DNA of 64,000 bases from Undibacter mobilis (GTDB lineage Bacteria > Pseudomonadota > Alphaproteobacteria > Rhizobiales > Xanthobacteraceae): positions 1,598,501 through 1,662,500 of the forward strand of contig NZ_QRGO01000001.1 of assembly GCF_003367195.1 (NCBI RefSeq). Direction: 5' to 3'. The translations under genes were made by a program, and so were the position numbers. This document shows, in pieces, positions 1 to 8,805 of the stretch. The notes below the pieces were generated by a model that was not told the DNA's origin, did no database searches, and saw only the letters and a list, made by a program, of their open reading frames with translations. How positions within the stretch are numbered: the first letter of the stretch is position 1; every line of letters begins with the position of its first letter.

Positions 1-958
1 TGTCCGAATAGGCGTAAGGCCAGAACACGGGGCCGAACCAGGCGACGAAATTGGCGCGGTGGCCGCTGCGCCAGGCCTGACGGGCGCCGATACGTTGCCA
101 GCGAGTCGCGTTTGCGCGGACATTCACGTTCACATTCATATTTGCGGCTGCATTGGCCCGGCTTGCAGCGAAGGCGCCGGCGAAGCGGCCCTGACGCGAG
201 GCCTGAGGCGTGATGCGCGGTTGACCGTTGCGGCGCAGTTGCGGTTGCGCTGTCGCCGCCGCGGCGTTGACACGCGCATTCGGCTGCGCCGCCTGTTGCG
301 GCGTCAACCCCTGCTGACGCTGGAGGGCGCGCTGCTGTCGCGCCTGCTCGAACTGCTGACGTCGCTCCACCCGTTGCGCCGGAGGCAGATTACGCAGCAC
401 GCGTTGTTCGCGGCGTCGCTCGAACTGCTCCTGACGCGCGGTCGCACGCTGTTGCGCGGCGGTCGGCGGCACGGCGCGCTGAACGGCAATATTGGGCGGC
501 GTTTGATTGCGCTGAGCCTGGTTCGGCTGTGGCGGGAGAGTGGGTCGTTGCGGACGCGCCGACTGTTGCGGAATCCCGCGCAGCTGCGGCCGGACGGCGC
601 GTTCCGGCGCGACGCGAGCGGGCGCCTGCGGTCTGACGATGTTCGGAGCCGGACGATGTGCGGGCGGCTGTGGCCGGGAGATCTGCGGTGGCGCTTGACG
701 GATGACGGGCGGGTGTGGCCGCGCCATGGGCGGCGGTGCAGCGGGACGGATTGCTGCTGGCGGCGGGGCGGGACGAGCAGCCGGTGGCGGCGCCGGACGC
801 ACGGCGGGTGGTGGCGGTGCCGGGCGTGCGGCGGGCGCTGCGCCTGGTGGCTTCTTGCGGTTGTCGGTATCGGGTTGTTGGGCGAGGGCGGCCAGTGGCA
901 AGGCGGCGATCACCAGCGCCAGCGCGGCTTTCGACAAAGTGCGGTGCGTCGTGGACAT
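1..958 (-). CDS. Pro/Gln/Arg-rich secreted protein, 3' partial
   Basis: Reading leftward from the ATG at 958, the frame stays open for 319 codons to the window edge, so the C-terminus is missing. Residues 1-26 form a signal peptide ending in a Leu-Ala-Leu-Ala-type cleavage site. Residues 27-120 are dominated by Pro, Ala and Arg with PAPPPA-like repeats. The middle is Gln/Arg-rich with heptad-like RREQ/RQQ stretches that could form a helix. The last visible residues change to an aromatic segment (HRANFVAWFGPVFWPYAY), which I recall from hypothetical exported proteins of Bradyrhizobium relatives. Several frames are open here because of the GC bias, but only this one has a signal peptide and an orderly composition. 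No enzymatic domain is visible; a cell-envelope role is inference. Confidence 0.7.
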   Translation of the reverse strand, partial: MSTTHRTLSKAALALVIAALPLAALAQQPDTDNRKKPPGAAPAARPAPPPPAVRPAPPPAARPAPPPAAIRPAAPPPMARPHPPVIRQAPPQISRPQPPAHRPAPNIVRPQAPARVAPERAVRPQLRGIPQQSARPQRPTLPPQPNQAQRNQTPPNIAVQRAVPPTAAQQRATARQEQFERRREQRVLRNLPPAQRVERRQQFEQARQQRALQRQQGLTPQQAAQPNARVNAAAATAQPQLRRNGQPRITPQASRQGRFAGAFAASRANAAANMNVNVNVRANATRWQRIGARQAWRSGHRANFVAWFGPVFWPYAYSD

Positions 959-1103
959 GAGCTGTACACTCCATCACGGGCAAAAGGTTCCGTGCTGGCG
1001 ATTCAACGAATGAACTTGTTATTTCCCTTCGCGCGTACGCAAGAATATCGCGAATGTGATCGGCGATGAACCGTTATTCATTTTCGCGCCGCCCAAACGC
1101 GGG

Positions 1104-1946
1104 TCAGAGACCATGCGTACGCGGGTAGGCATTGCGCGGCGGCGATTGCCAGCCAAGCAGCGCGCTATTGGCGGGTTTGAAGACCTCAACCTTGAGCGGA
1201 TAGCATCTGGCGACATCGCTCGAATGCTCAGCGCCGCAATCGCCGCCGGGGCAAGCGGACAGCGCAGCGAGCAAATCGATTTCGGCAAAGAACTCGATGA
1301 AGTCGCCGGGCCGCACCGGGCTCGCCTTCATGAAGTATTGGTGCGTGTCCCTGGTGAAGCCGGTACACATGAAGACATTGAGCACGTCGTGGACATGAAT
1401 CTCGGCCTCGCGTACATCCATGCTGCGTGCTGACGCCAGCGCCCGCGTCAGGTTGGAATGGCAGCAATGGTGATAATCGCCGCCGGACAGTAGCCGGTGG
1501 GTATAGGGGTCACAACGCGTGCCGATGACATCGTGAACGCCGCCGCCGTCGGCATCAAAACCGTACCAGCCAAGCGTATCATGCGTGATGGTAGCGAGCG
1601 GACGCAGGTTCGGCAGCGTGCTCCATAACTGGTTGCCGGTGGTGACATGGGTGGCGTGCAGCGCACGCGTCTTGCCGCTGAAGAAGCGCTCCGACAGGTC
1701 GTGGGCGTTCCACAAATTAAGATCGCCCACCTGCGGGCCTTCGATCGAGGCGATGCGGAAGAAGTGCCCGGCCGGCACCTCGAAAGCTCGGGCATCGCGC
1801 GGCGGCACGATAGTTTCGGAGATCTTCATCAGACCATTGCGCGCCCGCGTCAGCATCGCCATGTCGGGCGACGGCAGCGTCTCGACCGGATAGCAGACGA
1901 CCGCGGGCCGGGCGCGGCGTTGGGCGGCGTCGGCGGGTTCGGTCAA
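1104..1946 (-). CDS. DUF1989 / urea carboxylase-associated family protein
   Basis: A 280-residue DUF1989 protein, the family that includes the urea carboxylase-associated proteins and the subunits of carboxyguanidine deiminase. Family-type elements seen are a central HHCCHSNLTRAL segment rich in possible metal ligands and a late PVRPGDFIEFFAEIDLLAALSACPGGD segment (read in two parts). The start is a TTG, chosen because a strong GGAGG lies five bases upstream; the first in-frame ATG is 28 codons further in. It is the last gene of a leftward three-gene operon and begins 10 bp after the hydrolase stop. No urea or guanidine carboxylase is nearby, so the substrate is open; amidine or carbamoyl-type C-N hydrolysis is an inference from family. 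Confidence 0.85.
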   Translation of the reverse strand: MTEPADAAQRRARPAVVCYPVETLPSPDMAMLTRARNGLMKISETIVPPRDARAFEVPAGHFFRIASIEGPQVGDLNLWNAHDLSERFFSGKTRALHATHVTTGNQLWSTLPNLRPLATITHDTLGWYGFDADGGGVHDVIGTRCDPYTHRLLSGGDYHHCCHSNLTRALASARSMDVREAEIHVHDVLNVFMCTGFTRDTHQYFMKASPVRPGDFIEFFAEIDLLAALSACPGGDCGAEHSSDVARCYPLKVEVFKPANSALLGWQSPPRNAYPRTHGL

Positions 1947-1956
1947 GCCACCCTCC

Positions 1957-2919
1957 TCAGGAATGCGCTGCCATGAAGGCGGTGATGTCGGCGATGGCGT
2001 CGAGCGACTTTGGCAACAGCTTCGGCCGCGAGACGAAACCGTGCATCTGGCCAGGGAAGTGCTTCACCGTGACGGCGACGCCCTCGGCTTTCAACCGCGT
2101 GGCATAGGCTTCGCCCTCATCATAAAGCGGGTCAAAGCCGGCGAGGATGACGAGCGCCGGGGGCAGGCCTTTCAGGCTTGGCGCCAACAATGGCGAGCAA
2201 CGCCAGTCTCGGCGCTGCGCAATGCCTGGCACGTAGTGGTCGATGAAGTCACGCATCCCGCCATTGGTCAGAGCCACGCCTTTCTCGAAACGCTGATCAT
2301 ACGTAAAGGTCAGATCGGTTATCGGATAAGTCAGAATCTGCGCGCGTAACTTGACCTTCGCGTCGTCGCGTAAAGCAAGGGCAACAGTGGCGGCGAGATT
2401 GCCGCCGGCGCTGTCGCCGCCGACTGAGATGCGCGAGGGATCGACATTCAGCATCGTAGCATGGGCCGCAACCCATTGCGTTGCCGTGACCGCGTCGTCG
2501 AAGGCCGCGGGAAAGCGATGCTCGGGCGCAAGACGATAATCGACGCTGACCACGGCGCAGTTGGCGGCATTGGCCACCGCACGGCACAGCCAGTCATGGC
2601 TGTCGAGGTCGCCGATCACCCAGCCGCCGCCGTGAAAATAAACCTGCACCGGCAGGGCTTCGTCGGGGAAGGTGCGGACACCGCGATAGTAGCGCACCTG
2701 GAAGGTGCCGCCTTTGCCCGGCACGGCATACTCGCGCGTCATCGCCACATGCGGCAGGTCGGGCTGGTTGAATGGCCGCGCCCGGCGCATGCCTTCGCGC
2801 GCCATTTCCGGCGTCGGCGGCGTGGCCGGTGGCGGCGGCTGCAAGGCCATGTAGGCGCTGGATTCCGGATCCATGTCGCCAAGCGAAGCGCGGAACGTAA
2901 AGGTGGAAGCGGCAGTCAT
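1957..2919 (-). CDS. Alpha/beta hydrolase, hormone-sensitive-lipase type
   Basis: A 320-residue esterase of the HSL (family IV) type. The oxyanion motif HGGGW is near residue 96 and the nucleophile elbow GDSAGG near residue 168. The acid DPLYDEGEAYATRL and the catalytic His in GQMHGF are in the C-terminal part. All members of the triad appear present, so it should be active as a carboxylesterase or amide hydrolase in the cytoplasm (no signal peptide). A GGGA-type ribosome site precedes the ATG. It sits between the epimerase and DUF1989 genes with 59 bp and 10 bp spacers, so the three are probably co-transcribed. The natural ester or lactone substrate cannot be read from sequence. Confidence 0.9.
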   Translation of the reverse strand: MTAASTFTFRASLGDMDPESSAYMALQPPPPATPPTPEMAREGMRRARPFNQPDLPHVAMTREYAVPGKGGTFQVRYYRGVRTFPDEALPVQVYFHGGGWVIGDLDSHDWLCRAVANAANCAVVSVDYRLAPEHRFPAAFDDAVTATQWVAAHATMLNVDPSRISVGGDSAGGNLAATVALALRDDAKVKLRAQILTYPITDLTFTYDQRFEKGVALTNGGMRDFIDHYVPGIAQRRDWRCSPLLAPSLKGLPPALVILAGFDPLYDEGEAYATRLKAEGVAVTVKHFPGQMHGFVSRPKLLPKSLDAIADITAFMAAHS

Positions 2920-2978
2920 AAGAAATTCCCGATTGGTGTGATGCGGCGCCGAAGATGCGGCTTCGTCACGCGATTTGG

Positions 2979-3980
2979 TCAGGCGACCTGGAAGCCATGG
3001 GCGAGCGGATCGCGATCATCGACGAAAATGGTGTTGTGGCCGATGACCTGGGCCCAGCCGGCGATGCTGGGGCGGATGGCGCGATGATTGCCCACGGTGG
3101 CCTCGGATTCGACGCGGCAATCGAACATCGTGCCGATGATGCTTTCGTGGATGAAGTCCTGGCCGGGCTTCAGTTTCCCTTTGCCGGCGAGTTGCGCCAT
3201 GCGCGCCGACGAGCCGGTGCCGCAGGGCGAGCGATCAATGGCTTTGTCGCCGTAGAACACGGCGTTGCGCGCATGGGCGCGGCCGTGGCGCGGCTTGTCG
3301 GTCCATTGCACATGGGTGACGTCGCGGATGCGCGCGTCTTCTGGGTGCACCGGCGCGACCTTGTCCTGTGCCGCCTTGCGCACCAAGGGCGAAAGACGCT
3401 GGATTTCGGTGACCGGCATGGTGTCGAGGCCGGGCCAGTTTTTTTGCGGCTCGATGATGGCGTAGTAGTTGCCGCCATAGGCGACGTCGAGCCTGATCGG
3501 GCCCAGTGTCGGCACGTCGATCTCGACATCGGTGGCGTGCAGATAGCTGGCGATGTTGAACAGCCGCACCTGATCGACGAAGCGGCCGTTTTGCGTGTAC
3601 TCGATGGCGACCCGGCCGGCCGGCGCTTCGATGGCGAGCTTGCCCGGTTCGCGCGGCGTCACGAGGCCTTCTTCGATCGCGACCGTTACCGTGCCAATAG
3701 TGCCGTGGCCGCACATCGGCAGACAGCCGCTGACCTCGATGTACAGGACGCCTACATCGCAGTCGTCGCGCGTCGATGGGTACAGGATCGAGCCCGACAT
3801 CACATCATGGCCGCGCGGCTCGAACATCAGCGCGCGTCGCACCCAGTCGTGATCGCGCAGGAAGATCTCGCGCTTCTCGATCATGGGCACATGAGGCAGC
3901 AGCGGTCCGCCGCCGGCGACGACGCGCACCGGATTGCCGCAGGTATGGGCGTCGATGCAAAAGAAGGTATTACGCGCCAT
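2979..3980 (-). CDS. Proline racemase family protein, probable 4-hydroxyproline 2-epimerase
   Basis: 333 residues of the proline racemase fold. Both catalytic cysteines are present: Cys90 in MCGHGTIG and Cys253 in SPCGTGSSA. That favours a two-base racemase/epimerase over the related trans-3-hydroxyproline dehydratases, which carry Thr at the second position. The length fits hydroxyproline epimerases, which convert trans-4-hydroxy-L-proline to cis-4-hydroxy-D-proline. A GGAG site lies about 7 bp before the ATG. It leads the leftward operon with the HSL hydrolase and DUF1989 genes. The usual partners (D-hydroxyproline dehydrogenase, deaminase, semialdehyde dehydrogenase) are not in view, so another amino acid substrate is possible. 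Confidence 0.85.
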   Translation of the reverse strand: MARNTFFCIDAHTCGNPVRVVAGGGPLLPHVPMIEKREIFLRDHDWVRRALMFEPRGHDVMSGSILYPSTRDDCDVGVLYIEVSGCLPMCGHGTIGTVTVAIEEGLVTPREPGKLAIEAPAGRVAIEYTQNGRFVDQVRLFNIASYLHATDVEIDVPTLGPIRLDVAYGGNYYAIIEPQKNWPGLDTMPVTEIQRLSPLVRKAAQDKVAPVHPEDARIRDVTHVQWTDKPRHGRAHARNAVFYGDKAIDRSPCGTGSSARMAQLAGKGKLKPGQDFIHESIIGTMFDCRVESEATVGNHRAIRPSIAGWAQVIGHNTIFVDDRDPLAHGFQVA

Positions 3981-4069
3981 CTGGAACTCCGGTCTGGCGC
4001 CGTCAGTCTATGCGCTGCGGCGCCCGGCTGTCTCGGCCGAAAAGCGCGTCTCGGGGGAGCGTTGCGTTA

Positions 4070-5584
4070 TCAGCAACGGCGATATTCTCGGGCCTTTTCC
4101 GGCGACATGCGCAGGGTCAAGCAACCCTGCACGGTCCAGACGCGCACGGTAATCTTGTCGCGCAGCGGCGGGGCCACAGCGGTCGGCTGAGGGGCCGTGG
4201 TGGCGGCTCGACTCGGCTTGGTCCTCGGCGTCTCGGCTTCGGGCTGAACCGGCGGCGGCGCGACAGGAGCGGTAGACACCGGCGTCGGTGCGGCGGAGCG
4301 TGGCGTTGCAGCCTTGGTCTCGGTCCCGGGCTGCCGGGCGAGCGGGGCGACGGCGACCGGGTTTTTCTCACTCTGCAGACGCGCGATCAGTTCGTCGGTC
4401 GGCCAGGAGTCGGCCGGCATTCCGTACTGCACCTGCATGGTGCGCACCGCCTTGCGCGTACCGGCGCCGAGACGGCCATCGACCTCGCCGACGTCGAAGC
4501 CTCGCTTCTGCAACTGGCGCTGCAATTCCATCATCTGCTCGGTGGTGATCGGCCGGATGTCCTTGGCGCCGGCTTCGTTCACTGGTGGTGCGCCGCCGAG
4601 GCGCGTGGCGAAGTAGGCGACCGTGGTGGCGTAGACGAAGGATGAATTCCAGTCGGTGAAGACGTGGAAGTTCTGGTAGGCGAGAAAAGCCGGGCCCTTG
4701 CGGCCCATCGGCAGGATCAGCGAGGCCGGCGCATTGTCACGCGGCAGCGCGGCGCCGTGCGCGGCCCTCACGCCCCAGGCGATCCATTGCGAGCGCGGAT
4801 GCTGGGTGTCGAGATCAGCCTCCTGCCACGGCATTTCGTCCGGCAGGGAGACTTCCTGCAGCCACGGCTCGCCGCGGCGCCAGCCGATCGCGTGCAGATA
4901 GTTTGCGGCGGAGGCCAGCGTATCGGCCGTGCTGTTGACCAGATCGCGGTGGCCGTCGCCGTCGAAGTCGACGCCGTATTTGATGTAGTTCGAGGGCGTG
5001 AACTGCATGCCACCGAATTCGCCGGCCCAGTTGCCGGTCATCTGATCGACGGTCTTGTCGCCGCGCTGGATGATCTTGAGCGCGTCGATCAGTTCTTCGC
5101 GGAATTTGTCGCCACGCCGGCAGTCATAAGCGAGTGTGGTCAGGGCGGGCAGAATCTTGAACTTGCCGAACAGCGCGCCGTAGTCGCTCTCAAGGCCCCA
5201 TACCGCGGTGATGACTTCCGGGGGCACGCCATAGGTCTTCTCGATGCGGCTGAACAGGGCGCGATGCTCCTGGATCTTCGCCAAGCCGTTCGGGATTCGC
5301 TTGCCTCCGAGCAGGCGGTTGGAAAACTGGATGAAGGTGAGCTGAAACACGCCCTGTCCGGAATCGCGCTTGATCACGGATTCATCGTAAGTGAGCTCAG
5401 GCGAGGCGGCGTTGAGCGTCTGCTGCGTAATGCCGTGGGCGAGCGCATCCTTCTTGAACTGCGCCAGCCATTTGCTGAAGTCGTGGGTGTTGACGCAGCG
5501 CGGTGCGGCCTGCGCCGTTCCGGTTGCGCCAAGGCCCGCCAGAGCAAAGCCGGCTACCAGTGCCAGCGCCGTTCGCCGCATCAT
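4070..5584 (-). CDS. Lytic murein transglycosylase, MltB type, with C-terminal peptidoglycan-binding domain
   Basis: About 504 residues. A signal peptide (RRTALALVAGFALAGLG, cleavage after an AQA-like site) is followed by the SLT_2/MltB catalytic domain. The catalytic Glu lies in AVWGLESDYG, and the family motifs GEFGGMQFTPSNY and DFDGDGHRDL are clear. A PG_binding_1 domain follows (MMELQRQLQKRGFDVGEVDG), then a long Pro/Ala/Thr-rich tail of about 100 residues. It should cleave glycan strands to 1,6-anhydromuropeptides in the periplasm. No lipobox is seen, so it is probably soluble. The chosen ATG is the first of a double ATG that gives a compact signal peptide; an ATG nine codons upstream (5611) is also open. 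Downstream of an unrelated DUF2865 gene. Confidence 0.9.
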   Translation of the reverse strand: MMRRTALALVAGFALAGLGATGTAQAAPRCVNTHDFSKWLAQFKKDALAHGITQQTLNAASPELTYDESVIKRDSGQGVFQLTFIQFSNRLLGGKRIPNGLAKIQEHRALFSRIEKTYGVPPEVITAVWGLESDYGALFGKFKILPALTTLAYDCRRGDKFREELIDALKIIQRGDKTVDQMTGNWAGEFGGMQFTPSNYIKYGVDFDGDGHRDLVNSTADTLASAANYLHAIGWRRGEPWLQEVSLPDEMPWQEADLDTQHPRSQWIAWGVRAAHGAALPRDNAPASLILPMGRKGPAFLAYQNFHVFTDWNSSFVYATTVAYFATRLGGAPPVNEAGAKDIRPITTEQMMELQRQLQKRGFDVGEVDGRLGAGTRKAVRTMQVQYGMPADSWPTDELIARLQSEKNPVAVAPLARQPGTETKAATPRSAAPTPVSTAPVAPPPVQPEAETPRTKPSRAATTAPQPTAVAPPLRDKITVRVWTVQGCLTLRMSPEKAREYRRC

Positions 5585-5773
5585 TGCTCGTCCGCCGTCG
5601 TTGATCGCCATCAGGCCCCGAATCTTCCCATATGGCGGCCGAGGTCAAGGCCGCTCGGCAAACGGCGTTAAGGGCGATTCTTGTGCAAAAGATGGTGTGC
5701 GCCCGGTCAGAACGGGGTCAAATCGTTAATTCAGCAGCGTTGGACAGAAGGCCGCAGGCCGGCGTAGCGGCCG

Positions 5774-6541
5774 TTAGCGTCGCAGCGCGGGCGCTTCAGC
5801 CCGAGCATCGAGGGCGGCCTTCGGGATCGACGAGGTGATGTCGCCGGGTCTCGGTCTGGGCGAGGCGATTTTGGTGTCGCTCAACGTGTCGCGCATCGCC
5901 TTGGACAGGCCGTTGTAGTCCTGCACCGGGGTGAAGTTGGCCGCAACATTGCTGCGGTCAGCGCCTTTGCCCGTATAGGCGAGCAGGCCGGCTTCGGTGG
6001 CGACGATGTCGCCCGGCCGCAAGGTCGGATCGGTCCTGGCATCGATATGGGCAAGGCCGAACGGTGTGCGGCCGTTGCAGGTGCAGTTCGACGCCAGTTG
6101 CTTGCGATAGGCATAGGCGTTTGGCATGTCGGCGTAGCGGCTGCCGTCATTGGCGGTCGCATAATCGATGTCGCTGCCGACGAAGAGTTTGGTCTGGGTG
6201 GCCGGACAGAAGGAGTGGCAGGCTTCCGCCGCGCTCAGGCCGTTGTGCGACAGAACCGGGAAATAATGTCCGTCGCAGGAGCGCACGCAGAACGCCTTGG
6301 CCGGGCCGGCGTTTTCGCTGCGGATGCGCGTATCAGGGCTGGCGCCCAGGTGATCGATCAGGCTGGTGAAAGGATCGGACACGGCGGCGGCACCTGGGCC
6401 TTCGATGGCGCGGCTGATGCTGCCGAACAGCCGGTCGAAAAAGCCGGCGGACGCCGGTTGCGGCAGCGCCAACATGACAAGGGCCAGAATTCCGGCCGCA
6501 GCAACCGCCCGAAATGTCTGCTTTTTGCCGGCAAACGCCAT
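5774..6541 (-). CDS. DUF2865 domain-containing exported protein
   Basis: 255 residues from the ATG at 6541. That start is chosen because it opens a signal peptide (KKQTFRAVAAAGILALVM, cleavage after ASA); an upstream extension of 32 codons has no such logic. The mature part has the DUF2865 pattern: FCVRSCDGHYFPVLS, then AEACHSFCPA, later NCTCNGR, giving six Cys that probably form disulfides. The C-terminal third is hydrophilic. DUF2865 is largely an alphaproteobacterial (Rhizobiales) domain of unknown function, so an envelope role is all that can be said. It is transcribed toward mltB with a 190 bp spacer. Confidence 0.8.
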   Translation of the reverse strand: MAFAGKKQTFRAVAAAGILALVMLALPQPASAGFFDRLFGSISRAIEGPGAAAVSDPFTSLIDHLGASPDTRIRSENAGPAKAFCVRSCDGHYFPVLSHNGLSAAEACHSFCPATQTKLFVGSDIDYATANDGSRYADMPNAYAYRKQLASNCTCNGRTPFGLAHIDARTDPTLRPGDIVATEAGLLAYTGKGADRSNVAANFTPVQDYNGLSKAMRDTLSDTKIASPRPRPGDITSSIPKAALDARAEAPALRR

Positions 6542-6710
6542 AACGGACCCGCCTTCACCATGGTTCGAACGCCGCAACAACGCTTGATCGAGGCGAAAGT
6601 TGCGCGGCCCGGGTGGCTCCAGCCCGCTCCGCCACATAAGCGCGCCGTGGTAAAGGCACGGTTATCGGCCTGTTGAACCCGGGCCATGTGCGCTTTGGGT
6701 CCTATGCGCT

Positions 6711-8156
6711 ATGGTATGTGGTTCAATGACAATGTCGGGCAAATCGGTGTCGAGTTCATTGCAGCGCAACGCCTCGTTTGCGATCGCCTGTGTGTTGGCG
6801 TCGTTGCTCGGCGGCTGCGCCAGCGTCCATAACCTGCCGCTGAACACGCCGACGTCGAGTCCAATGCCGGGCTTCATTCGCCCGGCCGGCGCCGCCGAAG
6901 CCATACCGGCGCGCAGGATCAGCGGCGATACCGTGGTCGGTCTAGCGTTCTCCGGTGGCGGCACGCGCGCTGCGGCCTTTGCCTATGGCGTGCTCGACCG
7001 CATGGCTAAATACCAGATTCCGCGAGAAGGGCCGCTGCTCGACCATATCGGGCTGGTGTCGGGTGTGTCGGGCGGCGCGATCATGGCGGCGTACTACGGC
7101 CTCAAGGGGCCGGCGGCGCTACACGACTTCCGTGCGCGCTATCTGACGCAGGATCTGATGGCGCAGCTCGATACCAGCTTCAGCCTCGGCAATATCGCGC
7201 GCGCGGTTGGCGGCGGCGTTAACACCGACAACAAGATGCGCGACTGGTTCAACACCAATCTCTTTCACGGCGCGACCTTCGCCGATCTTGCCGGACGCAG
7301 ACCCGTGGCGCTCATCAACGCCACCGACATCTATAACCGCACGCCATTTCTGTTCTCGCCGCAGACTTTCGCCGCGGCCTGCAGTGACTTTGCGCAGTAT
7401 CCGCTCGCTGCGGCAGTGGCGGCGTCTGCGGCGGTGCCGGGCGCCTTCGCACCGGTGGTGATCGAGGCCTATCCCGACCAATGCCAAACGCCATTGCCGG
7501 GCTGGGTCACGGCGGCCGCGGCCAATCCGCATGCCTCGCCGCTGCTGCAGGCCTATGCGCGCGGCCTGACCGACATCCGCAGCGGCCGGGTGAAATACGT
7601 CAAATTGTTCGATGGCGGCCTGATCGATAATTACGGCCTGTCTGGGATCACCATCATCCGCGCCGGGCAGCGCACGCCTTATGGTCCGTTGTCTCCGGAA
7701 GAGGCCATCAATATGCGGCGGATGATGTTTCTCGTCGTCGATGCGGGGCAGGGGCCGAAAGGCAACTGGTCGTCGACGTTGGAGGGGCCGGCGGGCAGGG
7801 AATTGGTTGGTGCCGTGGTTGACGTGCTGGTCGATGCCAATGCCAGGACCAGCTACACCGCCTTCGAAGAGACGATGAAGGCGTGGCGCGAGTCGATTGT
7901 GAAATGGCGCTGCGGGCTGAAAGCGAGCGAGGTCGCGCAATTGCGCGGCAGGAGCGGGCCCTGGAACTGCCGCGACCTCAAGTTCACCATTGCACGCGTT
8001 TCCTTCGATCAGCTTGGCGCTGAGCGCGCCCGGGTGCTGAATGCTGTGCCAACCAGCTTCACGCTGCCGGCCGACACCATCGACACGCTGACGCAGGCCG
8101 GCGGCGACGCGCTCGACGCCAACGCGGCGTTTCAGGGCTTCATACGGGATATGTAA
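6711..8156 (+). CDS. Patatin-like phospholipase lipoprotein
   Basis: 481 residues. A lipoprotein signal peptide ends in the lipobox LLGGC (Cys36). The patatin domain follows, with the oxyanion loop FSGGGTRAA (residues 80-88), nucleophile Ser120 in GVSGG, and the catalytic Asp300 in LFDGGLIDN. The dyad is intact, so phospholipase or lysophospholipase activity at a membrane is likely; family members act on acyl esters. In-frame ATGs at 6726 and 6732 give a shorter and equally good signal peptide, so the exact start is uncertain. It is divergent from the DUF2865 gene and convergent with the LysE gene. Confidence 0.85.
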   Translation: MVCGSMTMSGKSVSSSLQRNASFAIACVLASLLGGCASVHNLPLNTPTSSPMPGFIRPAGAAEAIPARRISGDTVVGLAFSGGGTRAAAFAYGVLDRMAKYQIPREGPLLDHIGLVSGVSGGAIMAAYYGLKGPAALHDFRARYLTQDLMAQLDTSFSLGNIARAVGGGVNTDNKMRDWFNTNLFHGATFADLAGRRPVALINATDIYNRTPFLFSPQTFAAACSDFAQYPLAAAVAASAAVPGAFAPVVIEAYPDQCQTPLPGWVTAAAANPHASPLLQAYARGLTDIRSGRVKYVKLFDGGLIDNYGLSGITIIRAGQRTPYGPLSPEEAINMRRMMFLVVDAGQGPKGNWSSTLEGPAGRELVGAVVDVLVDANARTSYTAFEETMKAWRESIVKWRCGLKASEVAQLRGRSGPWNCRDLKFTIARVSFDQLGAERARVLNAVPTSFTLPADTIDTLTQAGGDALDANAAFQGFIRDM

Positions 8157-8163
8157 GCGGAGA

Positions 8164-8793
8164 TTATTTCCGCCCGTCGAGCGCCATGCGCAGAGCGAGG
8201 CCGCCAAGCATGGTGCCCATGATCCAGCGTTGCGCCAGCAGCCACTTCGGCCGCGCCATCAGGAAGGTCGCAATCGAGCCGGCGGCACAGGCGATCATCG
8301 AGTTGATGGTGATGCTGATGGCGATATGCACCGAGCCGAGCACCAGAGATTGCGTCAGAACGTTGCGCTCGGGGTCAATGAAGTTCGGCAGTAGTGCGAG
8401 ATAAAAGATCGCCATCTTCGGATTGAGCAGGCTGGTTACCAGCCCGGTGAGAAACAGGCGGCGCGGCCGCGCCGGCGGCAACGAGCGTACCTGGAATGGC
8501 GACTTGCCGCCGGGGCGCAACGCCTCGAAGGCAAGCCAGCCGATATAGGCGGCGCCCGCGAGGCGCAGCACGTCATAGGCATAAGGCACGGCAAAGACGA
8601 TCGCCGTCAGGCCGAAGGCCGCGCACAAGAGGAAGATGACGAACCCGACGGCAACGCCCGAGAAAGCGATCAGGCCGGCGAGGCGACCTTGCGTGATCGC
8701 GCGCGAGATCATGTAAATCATGTTCGGCCCCGGCGTCAGCACAACGGCGAAGGCGAGTGAGGCAAAGGCAATCAGGCTGGTGGTGGTCGGCAT
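8164..8793 (-). CDS. LysE/RhtB-family amino acid exporter
   Basis: 209 residues with about six hydrophobic segments. The N-terminal family motif LTPGPNMIYMISRA is clear, and AAYIGWLAFEALRPG fits the conserved third-helix region. LysE/RhtB proteins export basic amino acids, homoserine/threonine or analogues in exchange for protons; the substrate cannot be told. The gene begins 12 bp after the polA stop on the same strand, so it may be read through from polA. It is convergent with the patatin gene, separated by only 7 bp. Confidence 0.9.
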   Translation of the reverse strand: MPTTTSLIAFASLAFAVVLTPGPNMIYMISRAITQGRLAGLIAFSGVAVGFVIFLLCAAFGLTAIVFAVPYAYDVLRLAGAAYIGWLAFEALRPGGKSPFQVRSLPPARPRRLFLTGLVTSLLNPKMAIFYLALLPNFIDPERNVLTQSLVLGSVHIAISITINSMIACAAGSIATFLMARPKWLLAQRWIMGTMLGGLALRMALDGRK

Positions 8794-8805
8794 GGCTATT
8801 GACGC

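Noticed and set aside
390..983. Leftward 197-codon frame overlapping the Pro/Gln-rich gene
   Set aside because: Different reading frame from the one with the signal peptide; composition (Arg/Ala/Thr) is that of a frame-shifted shadow.
59..1069. Long rightward open frame of 336 codons at the window start
   Set aside because: It is antisense to the signal-peptide-bearing Pro/Gln-rich gene, is full of Arg/Gly/Cys from GC bias, and has no recognisable start region or domain.
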